Assembly: GCA_964035575.1 (NCBI GenBank)
Contig: OZ037854.1
Coordinates: forward strand, 1,116,001-1,180,000
Reading direction: 5' to 3'
Length of the DNA: 64,000 bases
Origin: Rhynchopus sp. YZ270_cl-10
Taxonomy: Eukaryota; Euglenozoa; Diplonemea; Diplonemida; Diplonemidae
Below the pieces are notes generated by a model. That model was not told the DNA's origin, ran no database searches, and was given only the letters and a program-made list of their open reading frames with translations. Below are positions 42,201 to 54,200 of the stretch, piece by piece. Both the position numbers and the translations under genes were made by a program. Positions within the stretch are counted from its first letter, which is position 1. Each line of letters opens with the position of its first letter.

Positions 42201-45200
42201 GTGCCAGGCACCTGGGACCACGAGACCCGAGTACCTGTTCTCGGGTGGCGACACCTGCACCACAGTGACTGCTTGTGGTGCTGTGAGCTGTGCGGTTGGG
42301 TACTCCGGCACACCGACGATTCTGTGCCCTGGCATTGGGTCTCAGTTCCAGCTGACAGGATGTGCTGATGTGGCCTGCCCGGCGGGAGCAAGCGGAGTGG
42401 GTGTGTGCGACTGTGGCACTGGCTACACAGTGACGGGAGGAGGAGGACCTGTGTGGGACCCGACTTCGCGTGTGTGGCTGCACACATGCTCGCCTACGTG
42501 TGCGAACACGCTGTTCCAGACATGCGAGTCGATGTCCCTGTCGAGGATTGCTGATGCGGAACAGGTGACATGCACTACTGGAGGAAGCACGCTGGACCCC
42601 ACCACGGACTGCACCGTGGCACAGTGCTGTGTGAGTATGTGGAGCTTGTTTCTGTTTTTTTCAGGTGTTGTACAGCATGAACAGCAACACCAGAGTGCTC
42701 TGCCCTAACAAAGGTGACTTTTTGTATTTTTGAAAGCCAAAGTGCGAGTGAGTTTTTTTTTTTTTTTTTTTTTTTGATGCGAGCCTAATTGTTTTGCAGT
42801 CGAGTGTCGCGACTGCACTCCTTCTGTCATCCTTGTTTCTTTGACCACATCACTTCACAGCGACATGCGACCAGTTCGAGAGCGGGTCTGGGTGCCAGGT
42901 GCGTGGACTGAACAGCGTTCCAAACCCTCGACAGATCAGATGCTCTGGACCGGCGTCAACGGACTGCACGGAGTCGACCTGCTGTGTGGCGACGTGCAAC
43001 AACCCTCTGTTCACTGGCTGTGGAGGGACCGGTTACCAGGCAAAGATCGGGTGGGAGAACATCGAGTGCATGGACGCAAACCCAACGAACTGCAACGTGT
43101 CGACGTGCTGTGACGCAACTGTGTGCGGGAACTACGTGTGCCCTGCAGGACAGTCGTCAAGGCCGAACCCGCCGATCTGTGTGGGTGCGTGCTCTGCATT
43201 TGGATGCTGTGACGACAACACGTGTCTCCCGCTTGTGGCAACAAGCTTCCCTGCATTCCGGATCCCCGGACGTCCTGGCTGCAGCACAGTTCCGACCTGT
43301 GGAAACCTCCAGTGTGCCACTGGGTACAGGACGGATGGATCGGTTGGAGCCCGTCTGACCTGCGACGTGATGAACGGCATCTTCGACGCGACTGGGTGTG
43401 TGGAGAACATCTGCCAGCCGATCAACAACCTTGTCGGGTACAACGTTGAGCGTGCGCCCACCTGCAACACGACAAGCTCGTGTGGCACTGTTACCTGTGC
43501 AGATGGGTACAACGACAACAACGGAATGAACATTGTCGGGGTGAGGTGTCCCGCACAGGGTGGAGGCATGGAGGGCTTTGGGTGTATTGAGAACGTGTGC
43601 TTACCGCCAAACACAGACCTGTGGCGCCAGAACAACGTGGGTGTGGCTGTGGCACTGCCTGACTGCATGAGGGCATCTGACTGTGGTGCCATTACCTGCG
43701 CGAATGGGTACTCTGCCAACCCCACAGCAGTGCTGCAGTGCACAACACCCGGTGGTGAGTTTGCCTCGGGAGGATGTGACCCGAACATCTGCCAGCCGCC
43801 GGGCTCTGCTCTGACTGGCTACGTGTTCACTGACCCGACGTGCGTTGTTGTGCCGAGATGTGGAACCATTGCATGTGACCGTGGATTCGAGGGAACACCG
43901 GTCGTTGTGTGCCCCAGCAACGGGGGAACGTTCACTGCGACAGGCTGCTCACGTATGTACTACCTTTCTTCTTGTCCTCCAGACTTCCCCATCCCAGTCA
44001 CGTCACCACCACCCCAACACTTCAATACTGAACCCAATCACTGTCTCTCTCTTTCTTCAGCTGTGGGCTGTCCTGTGAACTCGAACGGAACCCTGTGCGC
44101 TTGCAACTCTGGATACACCGGAACACCTAACTTCAACACAACGACTGGGGCGTGGGACCACGTGTGCACTGCTGCCCCGTGCCCTTCCTTTGCGAACACA
44201 CCCGGTGCATGTGTGTGCAACAGCGACTACACCGGAACGCTGACGTGGACGGGAACTGCTTGGGCAGGTACGTGCGTTGAGCGCCAGTGCAGCACGAGGC
44301 CGAGCTCGAGCCCCGGCTACACCATCACCGGAATGTGCTCTTCCCTGTCGGACTGCACCGTGACGTGCGCAAACGGCTACACGAAGAGTGTGCCGGGTGT
44401 GGCACCGACGCTTGTGTGCAGCAGCGGGCTTGTATTTGTGGGGAGAGGGTGCTCGCCTGTTGCGTGCCCTGTTGGGTCGAACGCAGGACCTGCAGGTGTG
44501 TGCACGTGTCTGTCGGGATACACTGGCGCGGCACCCGTGTTCAACACTGCGACACGGACGTTTGCTGTGACGTGCACTGCAGTGCCTTGCCCGCTGAACA
44601 CGAACGACGATCCGGGATTTTGCACGTGCAAAGCCGGGTACACGGGAACACCTACGTTTGTGGGATCACAGTGGACACACACCTGCGTGCTTGGGGGGAC
44701 GACGGACTGCACTGCGCTTGTGGACACGAACACCCAGGCCAACTTCTGCACACAGCAGAAGGCACAGGGTGCGTGCACCGACCCCGGTATCCTGGGTGTG
44801 TGCCAGAGGACCTGCTGCACCGGAACAGAAAACCTGCCGCCGACATTCACCTACACTTCGGGGTCAACAACGTCGGGACCACTGACCTTCCCTGTCTCCA
44901 CGACAGGCACGTTCTCGCGCTCTGCCGCACTGACGAACATTTCTCCTGTTGAGAGCACACAGACGATTGTGACGACGAACGGTGTGGTGCAGTGCTCTGT
45001 GCCGTCTGGATCAAACCTTGCCGGCGCGACACTGAGGATTGTTGGGGGTGTTGGTGAACTGTCCTTCACAGGTCCTGTGGGCTCTGCCACAACAGGCACC
45101 ATTTCGTGCCCCATCACCGACAACGGAAGCCCGGCCCTGACCACAACGGCCATCTTCCCAATCACAGTGGGCACGCCTGTGACGCCGTTCCCACCGACAC

Positions 45201-47473
45201 CCACGACACCTGCTGCGGGTCTCGTGGACACGTTGCTGCCGAGCGACATTGGCGACACCGTCTGGACTGTTTCCTGTGACGGCATCTTTGCAGTGCAGTA
45301 CTTGAACGACTTTGGTGGCGACTTCATCATCAGCAACAACGGGAACGAAGAGTCACGTGTCAGTGGTGAGCACAAGACGCTGACCACGAAGAGCTTTGCA
45401 GCAGACACAACTGTGACGATGACTGCACATGTGAAGTGGTGGTCTGGGAACAAGAAGGTGCTGTTCTCGTGGGCCTGTGACGCTGTGCCTGCTGCTCTTC
45501 CATCAACACTGAACACTGCTGGGAATGTGAGCCACATGAACTACGGGGCAAATGAGCACGTGTATTGGCAGGTGCAGTGTCAGGAAGACGAAGATGTGCG
45601 CATCACCTGGACGTTTTTCGACATTGGCAATGACGGCTTGTGGTTGTCGCAGAGCGAGAACGGCGTTAAAACTACCAAGTTTAGGGGTTCTGGTTCAAGC
45701 ATCCCTGAGCCATTGAGGTTTGCTTCAGCAAGATACACTGACGTTACGTTCACGAGTGGTGCTGCTAGTGAGCATGGTGGCTTTGCCTTCCGTTACGAGT
45801 GTGTTGCAAACAGCACCGAAGATGATTCGTTTAACACAACATCCCCAAGTGCCCCTGACGTTGATGCGGGTCTCGTGGACACGTTGCTGCCGAGCGACAT
45901 TGGCGACACCGTCTGGACTGTTTCCTGTGACGGCATCTTTGCAGTGCAGTACTTGAACGACTTTGGTGGCGACTTCATCATCAGCAACAACGGGAACGAA
46001 GAGTCACGTGTCAGTGGTGAGCACAAGACGCTGACCACGAAGAGCTTTGCAGCAGACACAACTGTGACGATGACTGCACATGTGAAGTGGTGGTCTGGGA
46101 ACAAGAAGGTGCTGTTCTCGTGGGCCTGTGACGCTGTGCCTGCTGCTCTTCCATCAACACTGAACACTGCTGGGGATGTGAGCCACATGAACTACGGGCC
46201 CAATGAGCACGTGTATTGGGAGTTGCAGTGTCAGGAAGACGAAGATGTGCGCATCACCTGGACGTTTTTCGACATTGGCAATGACGGCTTGTGGTTGTCT
46301 CAGAGCGAGAACGGCGTTAAAACTACCAAGTTTAGGGGTTCTGGTTCAAGCATCCCTGAGCCATTGAGGTTTGCTTCAGCAAGATACACAGATGTTACGT
46401 TCACGAGTGGTGCTGCTAGTGAGCATGGTGGCTTTTCCTTCCGTTATGAGTGTGTTGCAAACAGCACTGAGGAAGTCACGTCAGCACCCACACTGGTGCC
46501 TACTGCAGTACCTCTCACATCTGCTCCCATACCTTCCACACCTGCCCCTCCCACAGTAGAACCGTCAGCAGTTCCGACAGCACTGCCAACAGCAGTCCCG
46601 ACAACAGCACCAACTGCAGTTCCGACAGCGACACCGACAACAGCACCTACAGCAGAGCCAACAACAGAAGCACCAAGCAGCGCAGCTATGACGTGGTGCA
46701 CCTCTGATGCACAGTGCAAGGAGCACGGCGACACTGCGGCAACATGCAAGGATAACGGACACTGCACGTGTGGGGACGGCTTCGTGAAGCCCTTTGACGC
46801 TGCCAGCGGACGCCGTGCACACATCTGTGTGAGTAGCGAGACGAGGGTATCGGATGTGGTGCACGCAGCCTTTGACGTTGCCTGCGACGGCATCTCTGGG
46901 AAGGGTGCACGTGTCGGTGAGCTTGTGGTGGACCTTGTGGGTGGGACTGTGACGGACGTGCGTGAGGAGTGCGGGTCGCTGAACGTGTTCGTGTCTGTGT
47001 CGGACATGCTGCTGCTTGACGTGGCTGCAATGGACGTGGCAGCACGCCTCTCGGAGAAGGTGCAGGCGTCTGACCTGGGCCTTGGGGATGTGCTGTCGGC
47101 AGGGCTTGCCTCTGTGGATGCGCTGCAGTGTCCGACTGTGCCTGGTGTGAGCCAGGTGTTCCGTACGGACGCGGGTGAGTGTGTGCCGCTGTCCTGCTTG
47201 AGTGGGTACACGAGGGTCAGCACAGGGACTGTGTACGTGTGTATTTCCGTGACTGCAGCACCGGTAGAAGAGCCAACTGATTCAGACGACGAGCTTGCTG
47301 TGGGTGCTATTGTCGGTATCAGTGTTGGTGTGGGTCTTTTTGTGATTGCGGCTGTGGTGCTTGTGGTGTGCTATGTGTCAAGGAAGCAAACTATAGTAAA
47401 AAACGTTGCTCCCGCTCCGAAAAATGGAGTACCGCCGAATGCCCCCTACGCTACTAGCGATGTTGCTGTCTAG
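39231..47473 (+). CDS. Large Cys-rich modular type I membrane protein, six exons
   Basis: Exons 39231-39340, 39387-39751, 39801-40485, 40956-42634, 42861-43952 and 44061-47473 sum to 7,344 nt, exactly 2,447 codons plus stop. All five introns (46, 49, 470, 226 and 108 nt) begin GTATGT and end CAG. The order is signal peptide, a long series of sushi/EGF-like Cys-rich modules (residues ~20-1520, e.g. SCSVKCQDGFTGTPATIVC), a ShK-like motif (~1525-1564), an Ig/cadherin-like segment, two A+B CUB-like units (~1694 and ~1912) as in the array genes, a PT stalk (~2117-2180), the shared Cys-rich module and membrane-proximal domain, and a transmembrane helix (~2388-2412) with a short tail. A cell-surface binding role is inferred. 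Module boundaries are approximate, and the family names rest on cysteine pattern only. Confidence 0.85.
40618..40659 (+). repeat. 9-bp tandem repeat in intron 3
   Basis: About four copies of TCGGCACAC lie inside the 470-nt third intron of the large Cys-rich gene. This intron is far longer than its neighbours and may carry an inserted element, but clear inverted ends were not found. Confidence 0.6.
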
Positions 47474-49126
47474 TGATCCCTGTGTCTTGCTGCCCCCCTA
47501 CATCTGCACAACATGGTGTCGCCCCCCCTTCCGTATCAAGGCGCTTTCTCTCGATGATCTGTTGTGTGCCAGGCGGCATTCGTTTACTCTTTGCAACGCT
47601 ATTGTGCGATGCTTTTTTTTCGTTCTTATTGTGTTTCGTTCTTTTTTGTGTATTTTTTTTTATTCAATTTTAGTCACAGAGATGCCAGCCATTTTTCAAT
47701 CATTTTGTACTGGGTGGGGGGGAGCAGAATCGAAAAAAACCCCTCCTTGTATCAGCGCTTTTTTTTTTAGGACGGTTTTCGAACCTAAAATTATGTAAAT
47801 ATTTTGTGATCCGTTAAATACAAGACCGGGGGGCTCAACACAAGACCCGGGTTGTAGTAAGTGTTGTGGAAAATGCCTAAAAATGCCGCAGTCAGGCGAG
47901 GACCCTGGTCCTGTTGCTGTCTGTGCACTGCGTGCACGCACTGCGACTATCATTGCCCCGCCCTGTAGGCATGCTTCTCACAAGGTCACCCATTGCTTTG
48001 CTGTTTCTTTTATGGCAAGGATAAAAACCGCAACGGTCAGGTCAGTTCTTCTCGCGCACACACCCCAAGGTGATGGGCAGATCTACGGCCTGAAGGACGT
48101 TGAAAATGTACTGCCCCTTCAAGGGCAGCTTGTCCCCCGTTGTGTGTCCATATCACTGCATTGCCGAGTGGGAAACAACTAGGTTAGGCCTTGTTGCTGT
48201 GGTGGCAAACGTATCGCACCAGAAATCCCAACATTGGGTACTCGCTCATACATTCCCCCGTATCATTTCCCCATCCCCGATATTGACTTTTTTTTTAGAT
48301 GTACAAAGATGTGCAAAAGATGCATATTCATTCAGGTATCCCTTCAGATGCTTGGAGGTCAGAGAGAGGTGGAGTTTTATCTGACAAACGTACTTTTTGG
48401 TTTTGTTGTTGTTGTGAGATGCGAGACACACCCGTCTTCAAATTTTTGTCAAGGTGACGAAGCCATGAGCTACACATGTAGCACGAGAGGCTCGTGTTCA
48501 TTACTATATTTTTTGTTTTCTCCCATCAATTCCAAAGACGCCGAAGCATGGCAGTCCAACACCCTGTCCAGTCTCAAGAGTAACAAATGGACTCCTGACT
48601 GAAGGGATTTTCCAACCCGCTCTTGCAGGCTGTGTACTGGGATGTACACGAGACACATTCTTCTTCCAAACCCCTTTTCTCTCATTCTATATTCTATAAT
48701 TATACCCATCCCATCCCAACCCCAACCCCATCACCCCTTTTCTTTTATCCTACCCCATCATCACCCCTATCATTGAATTTCCCCGTTCGTGAAACTTTTA
48801 GAAACCGACATTTGCATGTTTGGAATCCGTCCGGCCAGTGGTGGGGTCATTTTGCCGACTGGAGAAGTTCTTGGAAATACGTGCATAATATCATTGTTTT
48901 ATTCTGCTGGTCCATATACGTGTCCCTGTGTCATGTGTCCGTACGGACCAGTAGAACAAAAAAAGTCCAATTTTTTTCCCTGAGGAATGTTGTTTAGAGA
49001 TCAAGTAGCGGTTAGATTGTCTGGTTTTTGTTTCTCCTTTTCTTATTTTCTTTCCATCGCAAAATCAAAGTTTCTATTTTAAGGCCCTTTTTTTTGGGTG
49101 ACAGGTGCATCAACCCCTTCGTTTGT
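47474..49126. repeat. 3' flank and duplicated spacer segment, copy C
   Basis: 47474-47800 matches the 3' flank at 27528-27860. 48012-48240 matches 27892-28100. About 48405-48960 is a diverged copy of the spacer at 28292 and 37391. 48979-49126 matches 38668-38815, without the palindromic insertion found at 37981. The order shows that a multi-kilobase block of gene, 3' flank, spacer and next upstream region was duplicated. Confidence 0.6.
48012..48182 (+). CDS. Small ORF, 56 residues, repeat of 27892-28062
   Basis: Reads MARIKTATVRSVLLAHTPQG at the start and LHCRVGNN at the end. It is the same length and frame as the copy at 27892, with scattered substitutions. No family is recognised, and the open frame may be chance within duplicated spacer. 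Confidence 0.28.
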   Translation: MARIKTATVRSVLLAHTPQGDGQIYGLKDVENVLPLQGQLVPRCVSISLHCRVGNN

Positions 49127-49386
49127 GTGTGTGTGTCCATCGTGGTTGTTTTGTTCCAATTATTTTGAAGGGTGCACACGAAAGCCACATCCATCGTGCT
49201 GCTTCATGTTTCCCTTGGGTGCTTGCGTCTACAGAGGCGTTAGCATTTGCAGCTTCCATTTTTTTTCGACGTGACTGAAGGACGTGAGTCTGAGGTTCAT
49301 ATCAACATTTCTCTCATTTTGACGTGGAACCTCCACTCAAGTGTGCCCTGCAACGCTAACCCAGCAGCGGTCCTCGACCAAAGAGT
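49127..49386 (+). promoter_or_regulatory. Orphan upstream region, copy 3 of 3
   Basis: Matches 23662-23921 and 38830-39089 up to GTCCTCGAC, then stops. The leader and coding sequence that follow in the other two copies are absent, and a small inverted-repeat element begins at 49395. It is a remnant of a further copy of the Cys-rich gene unit. Confidence 0.6.
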
Positions 49387-49394
49387 CATCCTAT

Positions 49395-49509
49395 CGGAAT
49401 ACTTCAACCGTAAAAAATGTTTGGCCTATTCAGGATTTTGCTGGAAGTTCGACCTTCCAGAAAAATTCCTGAAAAGGCCTAACATTTTTTACGGTTGACA
49501 ATTATTCCG
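49395..49509. mobile_element. 115-bp inverted-repeat element (MITE-like)
   Basis: CGGAAT with CAACCGTAAAAAATGTTTGG at the left is mirrored by CCTAACATTTTTTACGGTTG and ATTCCG at the right; an inner GGAAGTTCGACCTTCC hairpin forms the centre. It sits at the breakpoint of the orphan upstream region. Confidence 0.6.
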
Positions 49510-50391
49510 ATTACGGAACTCTGTTTTGCATTGTGTCGGGGGGGTTTCCCCTCCCAGATTTCTCTGTTGATAATTCGTAGTAGTATTGGAGTAGTGCAGT
49601 TGTCTCGGGTTGTGTTGTCACAGTTTGTGCAAATCTCCACTTTTTTTCTTTCTTGAAAATCAAGCGTGGCAGTCCAACACCCTGTCCAGTCTCAAGAGTA
49701 ACAAATGGACTCCCGGGCTGACCCCAGGGATTTTCCAACCCGCTCTTGCAGGCTGTGTACTGGGATGTACACGAGACACATTCTTCTTCCAAAGCCCTTT
49801 TCTCTCATTCTATATTCTATAATTATACCCATCCCAACCCCAACCCCAACCCCATCCCCGCCCCTGGCATAGCCTTTAGAGTGCACAAAGCACTCTTCCA
49901 GCCAAAGGAAAATACAATGGAACCTCTGCACATCCCACCCCCCTTTTGTTCTTCGTGGCAATAGTGGGAGTTCTCTATTGACAGCAACCACGGTGTGATT
50001 CAGGGGGTACGGACAACCCACGGGAGAACCACGGAGCACTGATGTGGGTAATATGAAGATTTGCGGAGCACCTTCGGGAGAACCACGGAGAATCGGTTTG
50101 GTGATGACACCAAAACAGCTGTTTTCATTTATATCGCGAACGATCTAAGCTCCACGTTCCCCCACAAAATGTTTTGTGAGGGGAAAAAAAAGAGAAAAAA
50201 TAATTATCTGTGAGTTGCTTCACCTCCATCGGATCCTCTATTGAAAACCACCATCTGGAAGGAAACTTTTTTTTTTCCCACGAAAAACCGAGGACAGAAG
50301 CGGAGACAAATATTGTGAATCTAATATTGAAACAAAAGGGGGAATACATCAACCAGGGCAGGAGGTGCTGTTCTGCACAGTTTACACAAGA
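49510..50391. other. Spacer upstream of the PLAC8 gene
   Basis: No gene is supported. About 49570-49645 (GGAGTAGTGCAGTTGTCTCG ... CAAATCTCCAC) matches the complement of about 56165-56250. About 49668-49850 repeats part of the spacer (CAGGCTGTGTACTGGGATGT, then CCCAACC runs). GGGAGAACCACGGAG occurs twice (50020 and 50076). Confidence 0.4.
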
Positions 50392-50751
50392 ATGGAGTAT
50401 ATGAAATATGACAGCCGAGCGACGTCGTGGAACACTGGGGTGTTGGACATCTTCAGCGACCCTGAGGTGTGCGTGCAGGGGATGATCTGTCCGTTCTACA
50501 TCCAGGCGAAGACGAAGGCAACGGTGGAGGGCAGGCCTGTAGATTTCATGGATATGGTATGCTGTCCGAGCACGTACTTCACGCGCCAGCAGATCCGCCA
50601 CCGCTATGGCCTCGGGTCCAGCCCCAACTGCGACTGTCTCGCTTCCACCTTTCTCTGGCAGTGCGTGCTGTGCCAACACTACCGTGAACAGCGAATAAAA
50701 GCAGATCTTCTCCTCTCGGCGTACACCCCTTCCACCATTGACATGGAATGA
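50392..50751 (+). CDS. PLAC8 (Cys-rich) family protein, 119 residues
   Basis: The ATG at 50392 is the first in a frame that stays open upstream to 50365. The body fits the PLAC8 family: WNTGVLDIFSDPEVCVQGMI, then CPFYIQAK, CCPSTYFTRQQIRHRYGLGS and CDCLAS...WQCVLCQHYREQ. In other organisms these small proteins sit at membranes and affect metal resistance (plant PCR proteins) or cell size (FW2.2-like). The usual CPC triplet reads CPF here, so one conserved cysteine is missing. It lies 520 bp upstream of a multicopper oxidase gene on the same strand, which fits metal handling but does not prove it. A short upstream exon is possible. Confidence 0.78.
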   Translation: MEYMKYDSRATSWNTGVLDIFSDPEVCVQGMICPFYIQAKTKATVEGRPVDFMDMVCCPSTYFTRQQIRHRYGLGSSPNCDCLASTFLWQCVLCQHYREQRIKADLLLSAYTPSTIDME

Positions 50752-50987
50752 AGGGGTGTGCCTTTTTTCAAAAAGAAAAGAAAAGAAAAGACGCCTGTTT
50801 GTTTGAATAGAAAAAAAGGTCGTGATTTACTTTCTTTGGTCTCCATTTGCAGTCTCGTCAGGGGGACGACTGGTGTCACCTACTATAATCGTAGGTAACG
50901 ACTAGTGTAAAATACGACTGGTGCTGCTAGTCCCGCTGGTAATTTGGCTAGTGCTAGTGGTGGTACAGTGGGTACGAGGTGGATTGC

Positions 50988-51270
50988 TCCCTACCGTTGC
51001 TTTCATCTTGCACCCCATGTGGTAAGAAGTCCCGAGGTTCCCAATACTGTAGAGTTCCCATGTCAGACACAGTGTCTGCGTAGTATTGGTGACTTTGCAT
51101 CAAAGGAAGGCAGCTCGCCACGGATTGTTTCTTTTTCACAGAACCCATATCTATCCCCCAACCCTCATCACTCCCTCGACACACCATCCCAGATTTGGTT
51201 GCAATACACCCACCTTGAGATCCGCACATACGTATCCACACATTGAAGAAGGACCCCTTTTCTTGTGAAT
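50988..51270 (+). promoter_or_regulatory. Upstream region of oxidase gene 1
   Basis: About 280 bp before the ATG are nearly identical to 60226-60506 before oxidase gene 2. It contains a two-part inverted repeat at 51041-51089: CCAATACT ... AGTATTGG enclosing CAGACACAGTGTCTG. The last bases before the start are GACCCCTTTTCTTGTGAAT. Confidence 0.5.
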
Positions 51271-54200
51271 ATGCTGTTCGCAGTGTTGTCTGCGCTTGCA
51301 GTTGGTGCGCCTATCAAACGCTTGGAGACGATATCATGCGAGAACGGTGCGACGGTTGAGATTGAGGTGCGGAGGGCGACGGTGGCAGTTCCCGGGATTG
51401 TTGAGTTTGAGACGAGGGCGTATCACTTTGGGGGTACGGCGCATGTGCCTGGGAAGACGATTGCGATGCGTGCAGGGGAGAGGTGCAACATCAAGGTGGT
51501 CAACAACCTCGAGGGCACGGCCTGCACAGGCGGCCACAAGAACTCCTTCCACTGCCCCGACACGACCGGCCTGCACACACACGGCCTGCACGTGTCCCCC
51601 GAGGAGGACAACATCGACACCCACATCGAACCGAACGGCGACTCGTGGACGTACCAGTACAACATGCCTGAAGACCACCTGATGGGGACGCACTGGTACC
51701 ACGCACACCACCACGGGTCGACAGCACTGCAGGTCATGGGCGGCATGGTCGGGATTCTGACAGTGGAGCCGGCAGCGGGGTACACCCTCCCTGCAGACCT
51801 GAAGGCGCTGTATGATGACGACACCGTGCCGCTGATGGTCATGACGCACATGTGCATGGGTGGCGGCGACCCGGACACACCGGTGTACGGTGCGCTGGAC
51901 CAGGCAGCACTTGTGGACGCACAGCCGGATGTGCGGATTCCGCTGAACGCAAACTGGCTGGATGACTCCCAGTCGGGGCGCGACTTCTACGTGGTCAACG
52001 GAGAGTACAACCCGACAGTCACAATCAAGGCAGACACGGCAACGCTCCTCCGCATCGTGCACGGTGGTGGGAACAGACACGTGACCCTGTGGATCGACGA
52101 CCCTTCGCAGCACTGCACACTGACGCTGGTTGCCAGGGACGGTGTGTTCCAGTACACGCCGTACCTCACGTTGACGGCAATCACAATGATCCAGGGGACA
52201 CGTGTCGATGTTGCCATCACCTGTGCGGCAGCGGCTGCTGGCATGACCTTCAACGTCGAGATGTCGCGCAAGGCACCCCTCATGGTGTCCACACAGAACC
52301 TGCACGTGCAGAAGAACGTTCTCTCCATTGCAGTCGAGGCAGGCTCCTCTCCACGTGCAGCGCCAACCTCGCAGGCGACGTTCCCTTCGTACCTGAACGA
52401 CCTGCTTGGTGACAGCAACGCCAAGGTCGGGGGTGAGCGTGGTGTCAGCGAAATCTCCTTCACCGTCACCGGCAACGACGTCGCAATCAACCGCAACCCC
52501 TTTGCAGGATGGGACGAGCCGGATGACAGGGTTAAGTACCAGGAGGAGTTCTGTCTCTACCAGACGTACGAGCTCAAGATTGAGTCGAAGAGCTACCCAG
52601 TGATCACCCCGGGTGGGCCGGCATTGTCGAACCGTGCTATCCACCCATACCACCAGCACATCAACCACATGCAGATTGTGAACGGGCAGGACCCGAGTGG
52701 GCAGATCATCCGTGAAGGTGAGTGGCGTGACGTGGTGCCTGCCTGGGGTGACGACTACCCGACCATTGTGCGTTTCCACCCGTACCGCTTCACTGGGGAT
52801 GTCGTGGTGCACTGCCACATCCTGCAGCATGAGGACCTTGGGATGATGGGGCTCTACAAGATGGTCGACTGTGGCAACGCAGGGCCGTCGGAGGACACAG
52901 CAGTGCCTGGGACAACGGATGTGCCACAGACTCCCGCAACAGATGCACCGAGACGTGGACGTTCGTCAACAGACGCACCACAGGCACCAATGACAGATGC
53001 ACCGAGAAGCAGAAGGTCACCAACGGATGCACCACAGACACCAATGACGGATGTGCCTGCTGGGATGCCCACTGCAGGACGTAAGTTGGTGTCCCCTGTG
53101 CGTGTGGCTGCGTTCAACACACACTCCAACGAACAGAGCTACCCAAGCGGCCCCCAGATCGACTACATCCTTTCGCACACCCAACCCTCGTACGAATTCG
53201 ACCTCGTGGGTGTGATTGAGAACATGAACCGTGAACGTGTGTGGGACTCTGTCGCAGGATTTACGACATACACCTTCGAGTCAAGCAGGCCGTCCGAGCA
53301 GCTCCTGTACCGCACCACAAAGTTTGACAGCCCGACAAATGGGATCAAGTTCCAAGAGGCTGGGTGGGGTGCCTACTACGTGAGCCATGTGGACCTGGAG
53401 GAGATTGGTGGTGGGTGTGTGCGTGTGTTTGTTGCTCACTTCCCGATCGAGATGACGGTCATTGACGGACCTGCCGACGCGACCTCGTATGCCATGGGGC
53501 GCTACGTCGTGGAGCAGCTTCACGACGAGTGTTCGAACATCCTGACAGGAGACTTGAACACCATCTTGCTGAGCACAAGGGAGAAGAACCTGAAGCGTCT
53601 GGACGACCTGCTTGCCTCGTCCCTCGAGTCCTTCCTTGAGCCGACCACGGTGTCCAACGTGCTGTACGTGATGTGCAGCAACGACATGGGCTTCGAAGGG
53701 TCTGAGGAGTACAGAGACAGTGCTCTCAGCGACCACCCCATCGCAGTCACCATCTGCACGCCGGATGCACCTGTTGGTGTGCCTCTGCCAGACACAGACG
53801 CACCCACAGCAGCACGCACACCCTCGCCGAGAAGTAGACGTTCCCCAACGGACGCACCACAGTCACCAATGACAGATGCACCGAGACGTAGACGTTCGTC
53901 AACAGACGCACCACAGTCACCAATGACAGATGCACCGAGACGTGGACGTTCGTCAACAGACGCACCACAGGCACCAATGACAGATGCACCGAGACGTAGA
54001 CGTTCGTCAACGGACGCACCACAGACGCCAATGACAGATGCACCGAGACGTGGACGTTCGTCAACGGACGCACCACAGGCACCAATGACAGATGCACCGA
54101 GACGTAGACGTTCGTCAACAGACGCACCACAGTCACCAATGACAGATGCACCGAGACGTGGACGTTCGTCAACAGACGCACCACAGACGCCAATGACAGA

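Noticed and set aside
51334-52830. Long reverse-strand frame over the oxidase domain (also 60569-62344)
   Set aside because: It is antisense to a clear multicopper oxidase with all copper motifs. The open frame follows from codon bias, and its translation is a His/Val/Arg-rich string without domains.
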